DNA from: Chrysomallon squamiferum
Lineage: Eukaryota; Mollusca; Gastropoda; Neomphalida; Peltospiridae
Direction: 5' to 3'
Length of the DNA: 64,000 bases
Assembly (NCBI GenBank): GCA_012295275.1
Contig: CM022668.1
Span: forward strand, 15,940,391 to 16,004,390
Shown: positions 14,352 to 26,461 of the stretch, piece after piece
How positions within the stretch are numbered: the stretch's first letter is position 1
Layout of the letters: every line of letters starts with the position of its first letter
Notes under the pieces: model-generated
What the model was told of the DNA's origin: nothing
The model's input: the letters and a program-made list of their open reading frames with translations, nothing else
Database searches by the model: none
Position numbers and translations under genes: made by a program

Positions 14352-17263
14352 GAGAGAGTGAGTGAGTGAGTGAGTGAGTGAGTAAGTATAAGTATTCTGT
14401 TGCTACCAAATGTAAAAATATGCTGATTCAGACTATTTCATTTCTATCTTTTTCTTTGAAAAGAAGAAAATCTTGACAAAAAAAAGACCAAACATTCCTC
14501 ATTTTAAAAACTGCAGAACAATGTTAAGCTCATTTCGAGTCGTCGTGCGCCAGCCAGGCAGGCAGATGCATTTGTGATTCTGGGGAAACTCGACGACTGC
14601 ATTATCAGTTTTTGTTTCTGTTTGATAGCCTGCGCTACCTGACATTTCCCTCCACAGGGATGTTTGTCTAGTCTGATGTCTGAATGCCTAACAAGACGAA
14701 CCTCGGGAGAAAGAGTCGTGTTAATTGGGAGCAGCCCCAGACCTCCGTACACACAAATGATCAAACCATACTGCTTGATAGCTGGCAGAAGTGCACATGC
14801 TGAATCTGCAGGTGTGTTTTATACGTCTAATTGATAGAACATCTGACGACAGGCGTGCTAAATCGTTTCTCCCAATTTGAGCCAAACTGAGCCGTCAGTC
14901 TACCGAACCTGTTAAATGCTCGACAATTGGTTGTGAAATTAACAGTAAATATATACATATCTGTATAATGAGGTTTTTTTTTAAATAATGCCAATATATA
15001 TATATATATATATTTGCCTCAGGTTGAGAGAAATATGTAACTGATACATTTCAAATCTTCCATGCCTGAAGGTCTTTTGAGTACTGTGTATATACATCTA
15101 CTTCAAGTTGACAGAAATCTGTATTTGATATGTTCACATTTTCCATGCCAAAAGGTCTATTAAATAATGTGAATATATATCTGTTGAGAGAAATATATAA
15201 TTTGTATGTTCAAATTTTCCATACTTAATTTTTGTGGGTGGCTTTTGTGATGTTAAATTAATAGTAAATACATAAAAATCTATACAATCAGATATTTTAA
15301 GTATGTGGATTTAAGCTTGAGGTTTTCAGATTATATATATATATATCTGTATAAATTCATGTGCAAATTCTGGAGTAATGTAAAATTAACAGTAAGTATA
15401 TAAGTATCTATAAGTAATCAGGTGTTCTAAGTATTTGAGATGGATGGATTTATGTCTGAAGTTGACAGAAGTAAATACAGATTCCAGACCATTTAATAGG
15501 TTCGAGATAAGTTGCTTTAGAAGAGTCTGCTGCCTCCATTTAATTTGCAGTTAATATCAGATACTTAATTATTTCATAGCTGTATTTCGAGCCTGAGTGC
15601 ACCAAAATAAATTAATTAATTAATGAAATTAAATTAAACTAAATATCTGCACACACTGTTAAAATAAATATGTGGAAGCTCAGATTAAAAACAAAAAAGT
15701 AGTGGTAAACTGAATACATGTATATGCAAGCTGTTTTTTCAGTAATACCACAGTGCATACAAAACAAATGAAAACGCACGCCCATGAAAACAAAACAAAT
15801 AAATACTACTTTATTTAACAGTGTTGTAACTAATATGAAAGGAAAAATAACATGTTCAAATAAAAGCAAAAAGTGCAAGCAGACAAATAAGTGTAGTCTT
15901 TTATTCATTTCAGCAACTGTGTTTTGAAAACTTTAATTAACGTTGTTTTAACATTTAGGAGGAATGTGAGGACCTGGCTCATATTTTACAGTTGATTGGT
16001 GATCTCCTGTGTTTTTTTTTTTTTTTTTTTTAAAACCTTTTAATTAAGAGTGTTGTAAGTAACATTTGAAAGGTGTGATAAACCTGTTACACAACACAGA
16101 TTTGTGACAGATGTCGGTTTCACACCAGGGGGCAGCTTTAAGGAACATTTTGAGAAAAGGTGAGAAAAAAAAAGAAAAGAAGAAAAGAATCTTAATCCTT
16201 GAATTGTATGCAAACACACCAGTTGCTTGTTGTGGTTCACTGCCTGTACAGAGAGCGGTTCATGCATCAGTGATGAATAAGAATAAAAGATGCTGGGGAG
16301 AGGTGAAAGAAAATATCTATATCAACAAGAAACAAACACAAAGAAAAAAAAAGAGTGTAAATAATTTTTTGTTTGTTGATTTATAGTTAAATAATTGGGT
16401 TAAAATGGCTTTTTCATGAACAGTTCATAACGAGCAGGAATCAGTTTGTGCTCACTTACAGTATGGTTTATTTATCACCTCAGCAGTACCCAGTGAAACA
16501 GTAACTGTAGCTGCGTGCTTTGCTTTCTGTATATATATGTAAGATAATAGATAATGACAGTCTGTGGTATCCTGATACTTCTCATCAAACTATAAAAGTC
16601 ATGTTTCTGAAACTGATGACCATCATTATAAAATAAGACAGCTGTTGTTAATCAGATATATTCATTAACAGCCCATTAGTAAATACTGTTTATTTTCTAC
16701 TTTTGGTCAAGTTTTATTTTATGGTTTCATTAACTGTACTGTAACTCAGTCCATGTTTAAAAAGGAATCTTTAAAGTTTTTACTTATTAAGGAATTTAAG
16801 GTCTTTTGTAACACTTGGTATTTTTACTACTACAAAACATAACCCTAATTCTATTTAATTTGGACTGCTATAACCCTAATTCTGTTTAATATAGACTGCT
16901 ATAATCCTAGTTCTATTTAATATAGACTGCTATAACCCTAGTTCTATTTAATATAGACTGCTATAACCCTAATTCTGTTTAATATGGATTCTATTTAATA
17001 AGGATGTCTATAATACAGGTTCTGTTTTGTTAGGATTATTGTATGACTGTTCAATAATAGTTTTTATTAGGACTTCTGTAAAGCTGTATTCTGTTTTGAC
17101 CTTACTATTTTGTAAGTGTTGTAATTCTATTTAATATAATTGCACAACTTTAAGGAAATGTATAATACAGTTTTCTAAGGCCCCTTTAAGACTGATTTAA
17201 TTTGAGTGTGGTGTGAAAATGTGATTTGGAAAACACCAAATGTTGCTCCCAGTCTGACTGATT

Positions 17264-17296
<33 letters not shown>

Positions 17297-18151
17297 TGGG
17301 AATTCCATACTCTGTAATTGGCTACTATCAAAGCAAACCAGCTGTCACTGGAAACTCTCCAGAACCAATAAGGGAGATAACTTTGTATTTAATGAGAGCC
17401 ATACATTTGTCAAGGTGAAATAATGATTCCATTCCAGACAATTTGAACATGCTTCAACATTTTCTCCCATTTTCCTTTCTTTTTTTTTAAATACTCTTTT
17501 TTTAACTGTTGATCTCACAAAGTGAGTTAATGATATTAGACAGACAGACAGACATTAAACACTGGGAGTGGTGATGTTCATTATCAAGTTTTTCATTTGA
17601 CTATTTCATATTGTTAAGTGATGTAAAAATAGGAAGAAAATGTTAATTTTATTCTCAATGACACATTAAGACATACGGGTCACATGTCACTCATATAACA
17701 CGATAAACAAAGTCACTGCCACCATTAGTGCTCGTAGGACAGTACATACCACAGCCTTTGTAACACAAGTTGTTGAGAAATGGCTGTAAGAAGAACTAGC
17801 TCAAAATATCCACTGTGACAGATCAATGTAGTACCTCACCATTCCTTCACACACTATCACTGAACTTCTCCAGCTTCCAGCATACAACTTAAAAGCATTT
17901 GATGAGAGAACAAAGTAAGAAGTATGGAAAATATATATAGCATTGGGTAACTAAGGCAAAAGAATATAAATGTTGACAGAAGTAAAGCAGTTTGTGTGTG
18001 TCCTTTCATCTGGATTTTCTTGTCATGTCTTTAAAGCTATTGAATAATATGTCACTGAGCTGGAATAAAATGTTTTTTTTAATGTGAAGGATGTTTTTAA
18101 TTCTAAATGTAATTTTGTTTTTAATAAAGGTTTTTTAATAATTATTTTTTT

Positions 18152-18192
<41 letters not shown>

Positions 18193-20831
18193 AAGATAAA
18201 TTGAATTATGGCATCTATCAAAAAACTCAGTGTTTAATTAAATCGGTTTGAACAGAAATCTTTTAGATTAATGGTTTATGTTAGCTGTCTGATGAAATTA
18301 ACACTTACAAAATATCAGAAAGGTTAATCCTGTTTTCTTACTTTTGTTTGTAAGAATCTCGATTTAGGGATACATAAGATCTTATTATCAGAAGCAGGGT
18401 GATATTAGAATTTAGTTTTATCTATACATTTCGTACATGTTGAAATGAAAAAGAATCGAAAATTATAATGATGTAATCAATCAAAATATTCTGATCATTC
18501 TCATTTATTAATTACACTAATTTCTTAATAGCTGTTAAAAGGATAAATTCATGTTTCTTTCACTGCATGTAAGATTCTAAGAGTGCAGAATTAACATGGA
18601 TGATTCAAAAAGGTCATAATTCAAATCCAAATCAGAAAAGGTTTAGAGTTTTTAAATTTCAGAAATATGATGATTTTAAATTCAAACCTGCCTGCTTAAA
18701 TACATTTTTTGTGTGCCTGTATTCAGGAGTACGTTAATTTAAATATTCAAACTAGGTTCATTTTTAAACATTTTCAGAAATGTGACAATTTTAAATTCAA
18801 ACCTCTTTACTTAAATAATATTATTGTGTCTGTAGATAAAACTGAGTTAATTTAAAATATTTTCTTTTATTTTCAGAAGTGCTACAGCACAATATGGACA
18901 GGCCAGAAAGCAGACCAGTAATCACATGTATCTGTGACCCACCCAAGTACTGTGAGGACAGATTCTGTAACACAACTGGCTCTGTGAGTACATACAGGAT
19001 ATCTGAAACCCTCAAAACACTCGAGTAATTTATTAAAGGAAATATGTTAAACATGATTCACTTTTTGGATGTCAAATATGTTAAACATGATTCCCTTTTT
19101 GTGTATGATGTCTTATAGCAGTTACACTTTGTAAATGATTCCTTACAAATCATTACACTTTCTACATGATTCTGTACAAATCATTACATTTTGTACACGA
19201 TTCCTTACAAATCATTACACTTTGTACACGATTCCTTACAAATCATTACACATTTTTATTCCTTCATCTTATTGTTCCTTCATCTTTTTGTTCCGTGCTC
19301 TTTTCCAGTGTTTTGCTTATCGTGTTAAACAAGATGAAAACAAGCCGGACATTTTGAGGAAAGGCTGTTTCAAGGATCCGGAAAGTCGACAGATGAACTG
19401 TAACTTTGGACAGAATCACTTGACGACAGGTGCCTGCTGTGACATTAGTCTTTGTAACAGAGACCTGAACCCTGTTTTTCTTCCTAAACAAGACTTTGGA
19501 ACTGGTAAAATATTTCTTTATTCCTTTATTTTTTTTTAAAATTTTTATTTATTAATTATTATTGTTTAACAAGATGGTATTTTTGTATGCTCCATATCTC
19601 AGTAGTCAAAGGCTGAGCTTGTTCTGTAATTTTTCATGATTAGCCTAATTTCCAGTTCTAACCAAAGCTTATTAATTTGTTTTGTTCTGCTGAATTCATA
19701 TTTACCATCAGTATCATAAGATAAATAAGATAAATATATTTTGTATACTCCATATAATAATTTTGTTGATTGCTGACAACTTAAATTTTCTAATAATAAA
19801 GTACGATGGAATTGTAAACTGATATATAGACTGGAAAAAAAAATTTGTAAATAGAAATGAGAATTGACCTCAGCAGACTGAGGATAAAGTAAACTAGTAG
19901 TAATGAAAAGTATACTGTAGTCATTATTAAATATTTCTTTAAGTATTTATGGTTGTTTGGTCCAAATAAAGAAAAAGAAACATTGGTTGTTATTATAATA
20001 TCGTTTATGTGTTTATTTTGCAAATACTAATTATATATTTATTTTATTTAATATTTTTTATATTTGATAATTATTTACTTTTCATTTTCATAATTTTGTT
20101 TATTATTAATATTTACTGACTTGCTTACTTGAATCATTTATTTATTTATTATTTAATATTTAATTAACTACTTATTTACTTATTTATTTATTTATTTATT
20201 TACTTATTTATTTTACCTGTTTTTTTATTTATTTACTTATTTATTTACTTATTTATTTATTTACTTATTTATTTGTTCATTTACTTAATTATTTACTTAC
20301 TTATTTATTTGTTTATTTACTTATTTATTTGTTCATTTACTTAATTATTTACTTATTTATTTATTTATTTACTTATTTATTTGTTCATTTACTTAATTAT
20401 TTACTTACTTATTTATTTATTTATTTATTTGTTTGTTCATTTACTTAATTATTTACTTACTTATTTATTTATTTATTTATTTACTTATTTATTTGTTCAT
20501 TTACCTATTTATTTATTTATTTATTTATTTGTAAATTTCAGGACCTCTGTCGCCTGGTGCAGATCTCAAGTTCCAGATTCCGCTCATCATGGCCATTCTG
20601 CTCCCCATCATCTGTGTTGTCATCATCATCCCCTGCATCGTTCTGCTGTGTCGCAGAATCCACAAGCGAAGAATGGACGCCCTGTTTGCACGAGAGCGAA
20701 GGTTACTCGAAGACGAAGGCATTCGAGCGTCACAAGTTGGTGACAACACTCTGCAGGTAAATCACCTTTATAAACAAAGTGCAGGTTTATGTTCAGTACA
20801 ACTGCATGAGCAAGCACATAAAGCCTGGTAT

Positions 20832-20862
<31 letters not shown>

Positions 20863-23499
20863 ATAAGGTAATGGAACAGTTGAAATAAACAGCAAGAAGT
20901 CAGATTGGAAAAATAAAAAAAAAAATGTATATATGAAAATCAAACTAATTACTGTTAACTAATGCTGTTCATATATTTTATAAAGTAATAAAATGGTTGT
21001 TGGTGTGAGAGTTGTTATAGAAATCTCTCAGTTAAACATTTTCATGTCTGATAAAGAGTGACTAATATATATTATAGCATACAGGATTGTCTGTTCCTAT
21101 AAAGGACATCAGGACCCCTGCACCCTTTATTTAATACTTGATATGTCATTAGATTGTAATAACACACAGTGGTGCTTTATATCAGGTTATATCTGCTTCA
21201 TTATTTAATGTCACATACATTTTTGCTAAGCACTTTCCTGTTCACTGTATTTTATCATGTGTCGGATGTTAATAAATTGTTATAACTACTTTTGTTTTAA
21301 CATTTTTTTTTTTACAAATATTTTCTCAGAGGCAGTGTATATCAGTTTATTGTTATTTAAAAGTTACACAAGTTTAATACATGTTTTAATATTTTATCAT
21401 TTTTCAAAGCCTAACAAGATATTTAGTGAAATAAAACTTTTCTGTATATGGATTTTTTTTTTTTTATTTTAAAATGCTAAGAAAATGTGATAACTGTATT
21501 GTGACATTTGCATTAATATTTTCCCATTTATAGTATTTTTATTATCTTTCAAATGTTAAATAAGTATGATAACTATTTTGTGACATTTAATACTTTTGAA
21601 TTTGTAGTATTTTTTTAAATATCTTTCAAAGGCTAAGAAAATATGATGACTAATAATAACTGTTTTGTGACAGAGATTTACAATCACTTTCCTCATACAT
21701 AAACGGGACAGTATTTTCCAGTTTGTCGCATTTTTAACATTTGTGTTGTTTCAGGAGCTGTATGATTCCTCAGTAACATCAGGAAGTGGATCTGGTTTAC
21801 CATTTCTAGTCCAGCAGACAGTAGCGCGACAAGTGAGACTGGATGAATGTATAGGTAAAACTCTTCTCTCTCTTTTTACTCATAACGTTTCTTTACCTAA
21901 CAGAGATTTAGAATTAAGATGGTACAAGTGCTGATGTTGTTGTGTGTGTTTGTCTAACAGGGATTTCTTATTTGTTCAGCCATAAATGTTGTTCCCTGGG
22001 ACCTTCTGCATTCGTTATAATTCTGTATGTAAAACAGCTCTGAAAAAGTAAATGTTTTTTTTTTTGGGGGGATGCTGAAAGAGAGAGAGCCTGTATTTTT
22101 GTTTAATATTTCAAAAATGTATTCAAATTATTTATTTATTTATAAAAAAAACAAATAAAACAAAAGAAACATAAGTAATAATTGAGAATCTTAATTCTTT
22201 AAAATTGCCCAGTTCTGTTCATTGTCCATGTAGTTAAATACTTAATAAAATCAAGTCATAATGACCACTGAAGAAATAATTTGAACTGATAAAGATTTCT
22301 GTTTAACGTGTTTCCTCATTAACATTTTGTTCTGTGAATGAAAACGTTTACTTCAGGCAAAGGTCGCTATGGTGAGGTGTGGAGGGGCAAATACCACGAC
22401 GAGGACGTTGCAGTGAAGATTTTCTCCTCCCGCGACGAAGCCAGCTGGATCCGCGAGACTGAAATCTACAACACCTGTCTGCTGCGTCACGAAAACGTCC
22501 TCGGCTACTACGCCTCCGACATGACCAGCCGCAACTCCTGCACCCAGCTGTGGCTCATCACCCACTACCACAAACAGGGCTCGCTGTATGACTACCTCCA
22601 GCGCAACGTCATCACCAAGGAGCAGATGTTGGAACTGGCGCACAGCGCTGCCGCAGGGTTGGTGCACCTGCACACGGAGATCGTCGGTAACCACGGCAAG
22701 CTGGCCATCGCCCACCGCGACATAAAGACGAAGAACATTCTCGTGAAGAAGAACGGTTCGTGCTGCATCGGTGACTTGGGTCTGGCGGTGACCCACGCGC
22801 AGGAGGACAACCGGCTTGACTTGGGCAGGAACAACAAGGTGGGCACGAAGCGCTACATGGCACCGGAGTTGCTGAACGAGACGCTGAATCCGGACTTCTT
22901 TGACTCGTTCAAGTGCGTCGACGTTTACGCGTTCGGTCTCGTCGTGTGGGAAATTGCCAGAAGAGCAGTCACAGGAGGTGAGAATTTGTCAAAATGTTTT
23001 TTTTTTATCTTGATTGTTGATGTAAATAAATGCATGATGTTATTTTAATAATAATAAGAAAAAGTGGTTTATGAGGTGTGAATACATTTTTATTTAATTG
23101 TTCATTTAAAATAAATAATGAATATTTTGAAATATTTTTAAATATAAGAATTATTGGTACAGTTGTGAAAATTATCATCATATTTTAGATTGCTGTTGGT
23201 TTTTGTTTATATTTTTATTACTTTTTTATAATACTTTAGCTAATTTCTGATATATATGAGTTGGTTTGCATTTCTTGGTAAACCAGTTAAGCATACTTTT
23301 TATGGTTGTGTACAATTAATATAACCCTTATTTCATAAATATCTTACAAATAATTTTACACATACACCTTCTTTCATATACACACTGAAACATTCACATC
23401 TACATGCACACAAAGACACATACTCACAAACACATTTGATGCATGTGCTTTGCATACATCCATGGACTTATGAGCACAAGCATAAAATCACACAACACG

Positions 23500-23552
<53 letters not shown>

Positions 23553-23553
23553 T

Positions 23554-23590
<37 letters not shown>

Positions 23591-24565
23591 GTCCCCATAA
23601 TACAAGAGATTAATCTACTCTACATGATAAGTAATATAACTGGTTTCTACAGGTTTTGCAGAAGAATATAAAGTTCCATACTGGGACCTGGTACCAACAG
23701 ATCCAAGTTTTGAAGACATGAAGAAAGTTGTTTGTGTAGATGGACAGAGACCCATTCTTCCAAACAGATGGGCATGTGATCCAGTAAGTAATTAACTTTA
23801 TCAGTTCTAACTGTCAACAGTGTAAATTATACAACAGAATATAAAGAGGTGAGCAAAATGACCACAGAATCACTTCAGTATGAAGTTTTTGTTACACAAA
23901 TTTCAGTGAAAAGATTAAAATGACAGCTGTTGTGAAGGTTTGGTGAATAAAGAATACTTGATAATGTAAATAGAATTTTGAAATAATAGTAATAGTAATA
24001 GTAGTAGTAGTAATATTATTAATAATAACAAAAATAATAATAATAATAATTACCACAACAACAACAAAAATTATAATAGTAGTGGTACTGGTAGTGGTAG
24101 TAGCAGAACCATGATAATTAATTATTTCAGACAGATATTTTTGTTATAAAAAGGTACTCAAATGTAGACAAATGTTAACCTGCTGAAACTGAATTGGCTG
24201 GCAACTTAAAAATGTTCATTTTAGACACAAATTTGGGAGATTAATTATTTGCATTTAGCCATCTCGTAAACAAAAAAAATAAACCAAATGGTGTTATCTC
24301 CCTTTAAAAAAAAAAAAAAAAAAAAATCACTCATTATTATCATTATTATTTATTATTTTTTTCTACTTCTTTTCTTTCACAGATCATGATCAGAATGTCT
24401 AAGCTGATGAAGGAATGCTGGGCACAGAACCCGAAGGCGAGGCTATCCATGCTGCGAGTTAAAAAGACACTTCACTCAATGCTGGCAGCCAAAGAGAAGG
24501 AGAGAGAAGCAGACATAAAGATGAAGTACGACATTGAAAGTTCCTACGAGAGCTCCAAGTGCTGA
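13406..24565 (+). CDS. ACVR1: Type I TGF-beta/BMP receptor serine/threonine kinase, ALK1/ALK2 class (eight exons reconstructed)
   Basis: This encodes a single-pass membrane receptor kinase that is phosphorylated by type II receptors on BMP/activin ligand binding and then phosphorylates Smads. Joining eight exons with matching phases (13406-13459, 18877-18983, 19309-19504, 20542-20756, 21755-21854, 22357-22977, 23653-23783, 24383-24565) gives 534 residues from the ATG at 13408; human ACVR1 has 509. Order: cysteine-rich ligand-binding ectodomain (about 28-105), membrane segment (132-155), GS loop TSGSGSG (198-204), kinase with glycine loop GKGRYGEV (224-231), ATP lysine K244, HRD with D345, DLG with D363 and APE 392-394. 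The L45 loop [12 protein letters not shown] is typical of ALK1/ALK2/Saxophone. No signal peptide follows the ATG at 13408, so one or more 5' exons are missing from this model. Family assignment is firm; the 5' end is not. Confidence 0.93.
13829..13920. repeat. (ATT)n trinucleotide repeat
   Basis: A long ATT array followed by a poly-T run. Confidence 0.95.
14308..14392. repeat. Compound GT/GA/GAGT microsatellite
   Basis: GT repeats run into about 20 GA units, then into tandem GAGT tetranucleotides. Confidence 0.95.
14510..14905. other. CpG-containing island-like patch inside receptor intron
   Basis: About 400 bases with many CpGs and high complexity sit within very AT-rich intron. I find no supported coding frame: the longest open frame on the minus strand (14504-14764) matches nothing I recognise. 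An alternative promoter, enhancer or old insertion are all possible. Confidence 0.3.
16839..17030 (+). repeat. Minisatellite, 31-bp unit, about five copies
   Basis: The unit begins ATAACCCTAATTCT and ends ATATAGACTGCT. Copies start at about 16839, 16870, 16901, 16932 and 16963; the last ones are diverged. Confidence 0.85.
18877..18983 (+). CDS. ACVR1: Receptor exon b: start of cysteine-rich ectodomain
   Basis: The acceptor is TTTTATTTTCAG and the donor GTGAGT. It completes a phase-1 codon and encodes residues 18-53, including [14 protein letters not shown]. This matches the C-x-C...C...C opening of type I receptor ectodomains. It ends in phase 0. Confidence 0.88.
19043..19256 (+). repeat. 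Minisatellite, 31-bp unit, in the intron before ectodomain exon c
   Basis: About four copies of a 31-base unit containing ATTCCTTACAAATCATTACA (from about 19120) follow a shorter duplication of AATATGTTAAACATGATTC (19043-19100). The array ends about 50 bases before the acceptor of the next coding exon. Confidence 0.85.
19309..19504 (+). CDS. ACVR1: Receptor exon c: cysteine-rich ectodomain
   Basis: The acceptor is CTCTTTTCCAG and the donor GTAAAA. Residues 54-118 begin [10 protein letters not shown], contain KGCF, and end the cysteine box with [12 protein letters not shown], which matches the conserved CC-x(4-5)-CN signature of the family. Phase 0 in, phase 1 out. Confidence 0.93.
20110..20535 (+). 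repeat. (ATTT)n/(ACTT) tetranucleotide array abutting a splice acceptor
   Basis: More than 400 bases of ATTT, ACTT and GTTC-type tetranucleotide repeats run to within a few bases of the acceptor at 20541. The array therefore supplies the polypyrimidine-like tract of the transmembrane exon. Confidence 0.95.
20542..20756 (+). CDS. ACVR1: Receptor exon d: transmembrane and juxtamembrane
   Basis: It encodes residues 119-190. A hydrophobic segment at about 132-155 ([14 protein letters not shown] onward) is followed by the basic stop-transfer CRRIHKRR. The juxtamembrane part then ends VGDNTLQ, matching VGDSTL before the GS box in ALK2. The donor is GTAAAT, in phase 0. Confidence 0.93.
20838..20863. 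repeat. (AT)n microsatellite
   Basis: An AT dinucleotide run in the intron after the transmembrane exon. Confidence 0.85.
21755..21854 (+). CDS. ACVR1: Receptor exon e: GS domain
   Basis: It encodes residues 191-224, [14 protein letters not shown] then [12 protein letters not shown]. This is the regulatory GS loop phosphorylated by type II receptors, followed by the FKBP12-binding LPFLVQ segment. The residue equivalent to human ACVR1 R202 is Q here, while that equivalent to R206 is conserved. Phase 0 in, phase 1 out. Confidence 0.94.
22357..22977 (+). CDS. ACVR1: Receptor exon f: most of the kinase domain
   Basis: A 621-nt exon encodes residues 224-431: glycine loop, VAVKIF lysine, L45 loop, HRD catalytic loop (AHRDIKTKN), DLG, and activation segment [10 protein letters not shown]. 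It is strikingly richer in GC than anything else in the window, with G/C-ending codons. Acceptor TTACTTCAG, donor GTGAGA. Confidence 0.96.
23507..23590. repeat. (CT)n microsatellite
   Basis: A long CT array with a few interruptions lies about 60 bases before the acceptor of kinase exon g. Confidence 0.95.
23653..23783 (+). CDS. ACVR1: Receptor exon g: kinase C-lobe
   Basis: It encodes residues 431-474, including [17 protein letters not shown], which is highly conserved in type I receptors. Acceptor TTCTACAG, donor GTAAGT. Phase 1 in, phase 0 out. Confidence 0.95.
24383..24565 (+). CDS. ACVR1: Receptor exon h: kinase end and stop
   Basis: It encodes residues 475-534, including [15 protein letters not shown] and LRVKKTL, the conserved end of the kinase. 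A charged tail of about 30 residues beyond the kinase ends at TGA, longer than in human ALK2, whose chain ends soon after the equivalent helix. Confidence 0.95.
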   Translation: MMIRMSKLMKECWAQNPKARLSMLRVKKTLHSMLAAKEKEREADIKMKYDIESSYESSKC

Positions 24566-26019
24566 TGTAAAGAGTCTCACGAGTTATTTCTGAAACCAAA
24601 GCTTTTCCTCTCTTGAACACGACTGAAATTTACAGTTTTTCAAAACTTGACGGCCCAGGAGAAAGAAATGTTAGGAAATTCTGCTGCTGTGATTGTACAC
24701 GAAATCCAGAAGATGGTGCTTTTGTCAGATGACTTTCTAGTTTTCTGCAGTTTTTTTTTTTTAAAGAAATAATTAAACTTGTAATCATATTGACAGTTTG
24801 TGTAATGAGGGACAAATGTGTCACTAGCATGTTTGGTCATTGTTTGTGATGCTTCTTGAATATTTGATTTACTGCCGTCATCAAAATTTGCTATTCTAGG
24901 TTTTAATATAGGTTTTAAACTCTAATAATAAAAATAAAAAAAGTAATAAAATAATTATATAATAATAATAATTATAATAGTAATAATGACATAAAGTGTA
25001 ACTATACAGAATTATTTTATTTGTGAAAGTTTAAATGAATTTGAAAAAAAAAAAGATTTACTTGCAGCATTTTAGATAACTTGATATTTCTTTTTCTAAG
25101 ATTTATAAACACAAACGATTCTTTTTAGTGATAGTGACTCAATTTTTAAATATTAGAATATTTCCTATTTTATTTAATTTTTTTTTTTTTTTTTTTTATA
25201 ACTTTAAGAAATACATAAGAAAGAAAGATAAAAAAGAAAGCATCAGTATTTTTCAGACTGTGTTTGTGATAGTTTTTGCAGCAGGAAAAGGGTTATCAAA
25301 TTTTTTGTCAAAATTGAAGAGCTTTAAATGGTTGAGTTTTCCAGATCTTTGTTTGCATTGACAGTGTTAGCAGAAGTTTTGCTTTTTGAAACACAAGTAC
25401 CTTTTCAACAACTGGATAACTCGTCTGAAGCTGTTTTGAGAGTTCATTGACGTCCCAAATTTCAGTAACAGAACAGTGGAATATCTGAAAGAAAATGATT
25501 ATTTCAGAACTTCTTGAGTGAGGAATAAATCATTGTTTTGGTGGGAAAACACAAAGTGAAAAAAAAAAAGAAATATAGAAGAAAGGAAAAAAGCAAGCAA
25601 CAAGTAAACAAAAAAAAACCCCTAATAAATAAAAAGACTAGTGGATATCAATTTTAAAAAGCTTGTTCTGTGATTCCAGCATCATTTGAAATAGCTGAAC
25701 AGACATTTTGTTTGTGAAAAGACTATTGCTCTCTCGCCTGCCAAAATAGCCATTGTATGTGAAATGGCTTGTTTACGAAATAAAACAAACAGAAACCAAA
25801 AAAGTACGAGAAACAATCATTTCATTTGTAAACTTGTTCTGTGATGCCTTCTTGTTTGAACTGACTTACAGAAAGACCAAAGTCACAACTGGACACGAGA
25901 CAATTTGCTTGAGAGAGTTTTTGTTGTACCTGTTATCAAAGCATGCCTCACATGGTCTTAGTCAGCAGGTCTGTACTGTTTATCTTTGAAAGTGTTGTGA
26001 CAGTGCGTGGAAAAAATAA

Positions 26020-26180
26020 GTTTGACGTTGCCATGATGGTGCAGTTGTTTGAGTGTTGACGTGGTATCCAAAAGGTTGCAAGTTCGAGGCCCCAGAGCTG
26101 TTACTGTGGTTCACACAGCTGCAGGAACAAACCTGACAGGATGTGATAATGGTTACACGTACTAATAAAACAGTGGAAAA
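26020..26180 (+). repeat. tRNA-derived SINE
   Basis: A tRNA-like head carries box A TGGTGCAGTTG (about 26037) and box B with GTTCGAGGC (about 26083), both close to Pol III promoter consensus and correctly spaced. The tRNA-unrelated part is followed by an AATAAAA-type tail. The D-arm and anticodon regions do not form a canonical functional tRNA, which favours a SINE. Confidence 0.7.
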
Positions 26181-26420
26181 AAACCTGTAACTTTAGAATG
26201 TTTTATAAATATTTTTTTATAAATAAGATTCATGGACACAGATGTAAAAGGCTTTAAAAATAAGTGTGTTGTGATGAAAGAAAAGAAAAACAAAATTGTG
26301 GATATTTCTATAAAAGAGATAAAAAAAAAAAAAAAAAAAAAAATGGCTGGTACTTTGAATTGTACCAAAAGTTGTTTTTATATACATCTAAACATTACCA
26401 TTGTTTGTTAAATATTTTAA

Positions 26421-26461
<41 letters not shown>

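Larger units (their letters stand above)
13460..18876. other. Receptor intron, repeat-filled
   Basis: The intron holds an ATT array (13829-13920), a GA/GAGT array (14308-14390), a CpG-containing patch (14510-14900), a 31-bp minisatellite (16839-17030) and a CA run (17266-17294). No additional coding exon was recognised. Confidence 0.6.

Noticed and set aside
22353-22863. Several minus-strand open frames opposite the kinase exon
   Set aside because: Antisense shadows of the GC-rich kinase exon, whose sense frame has full kinase motifs.
26020-26110. A functional tRNA gene
   Set aside because: Boxes A and B are present but the full cloverleaf is not convincing and an unrelated tail follows, so a SINE fits better.
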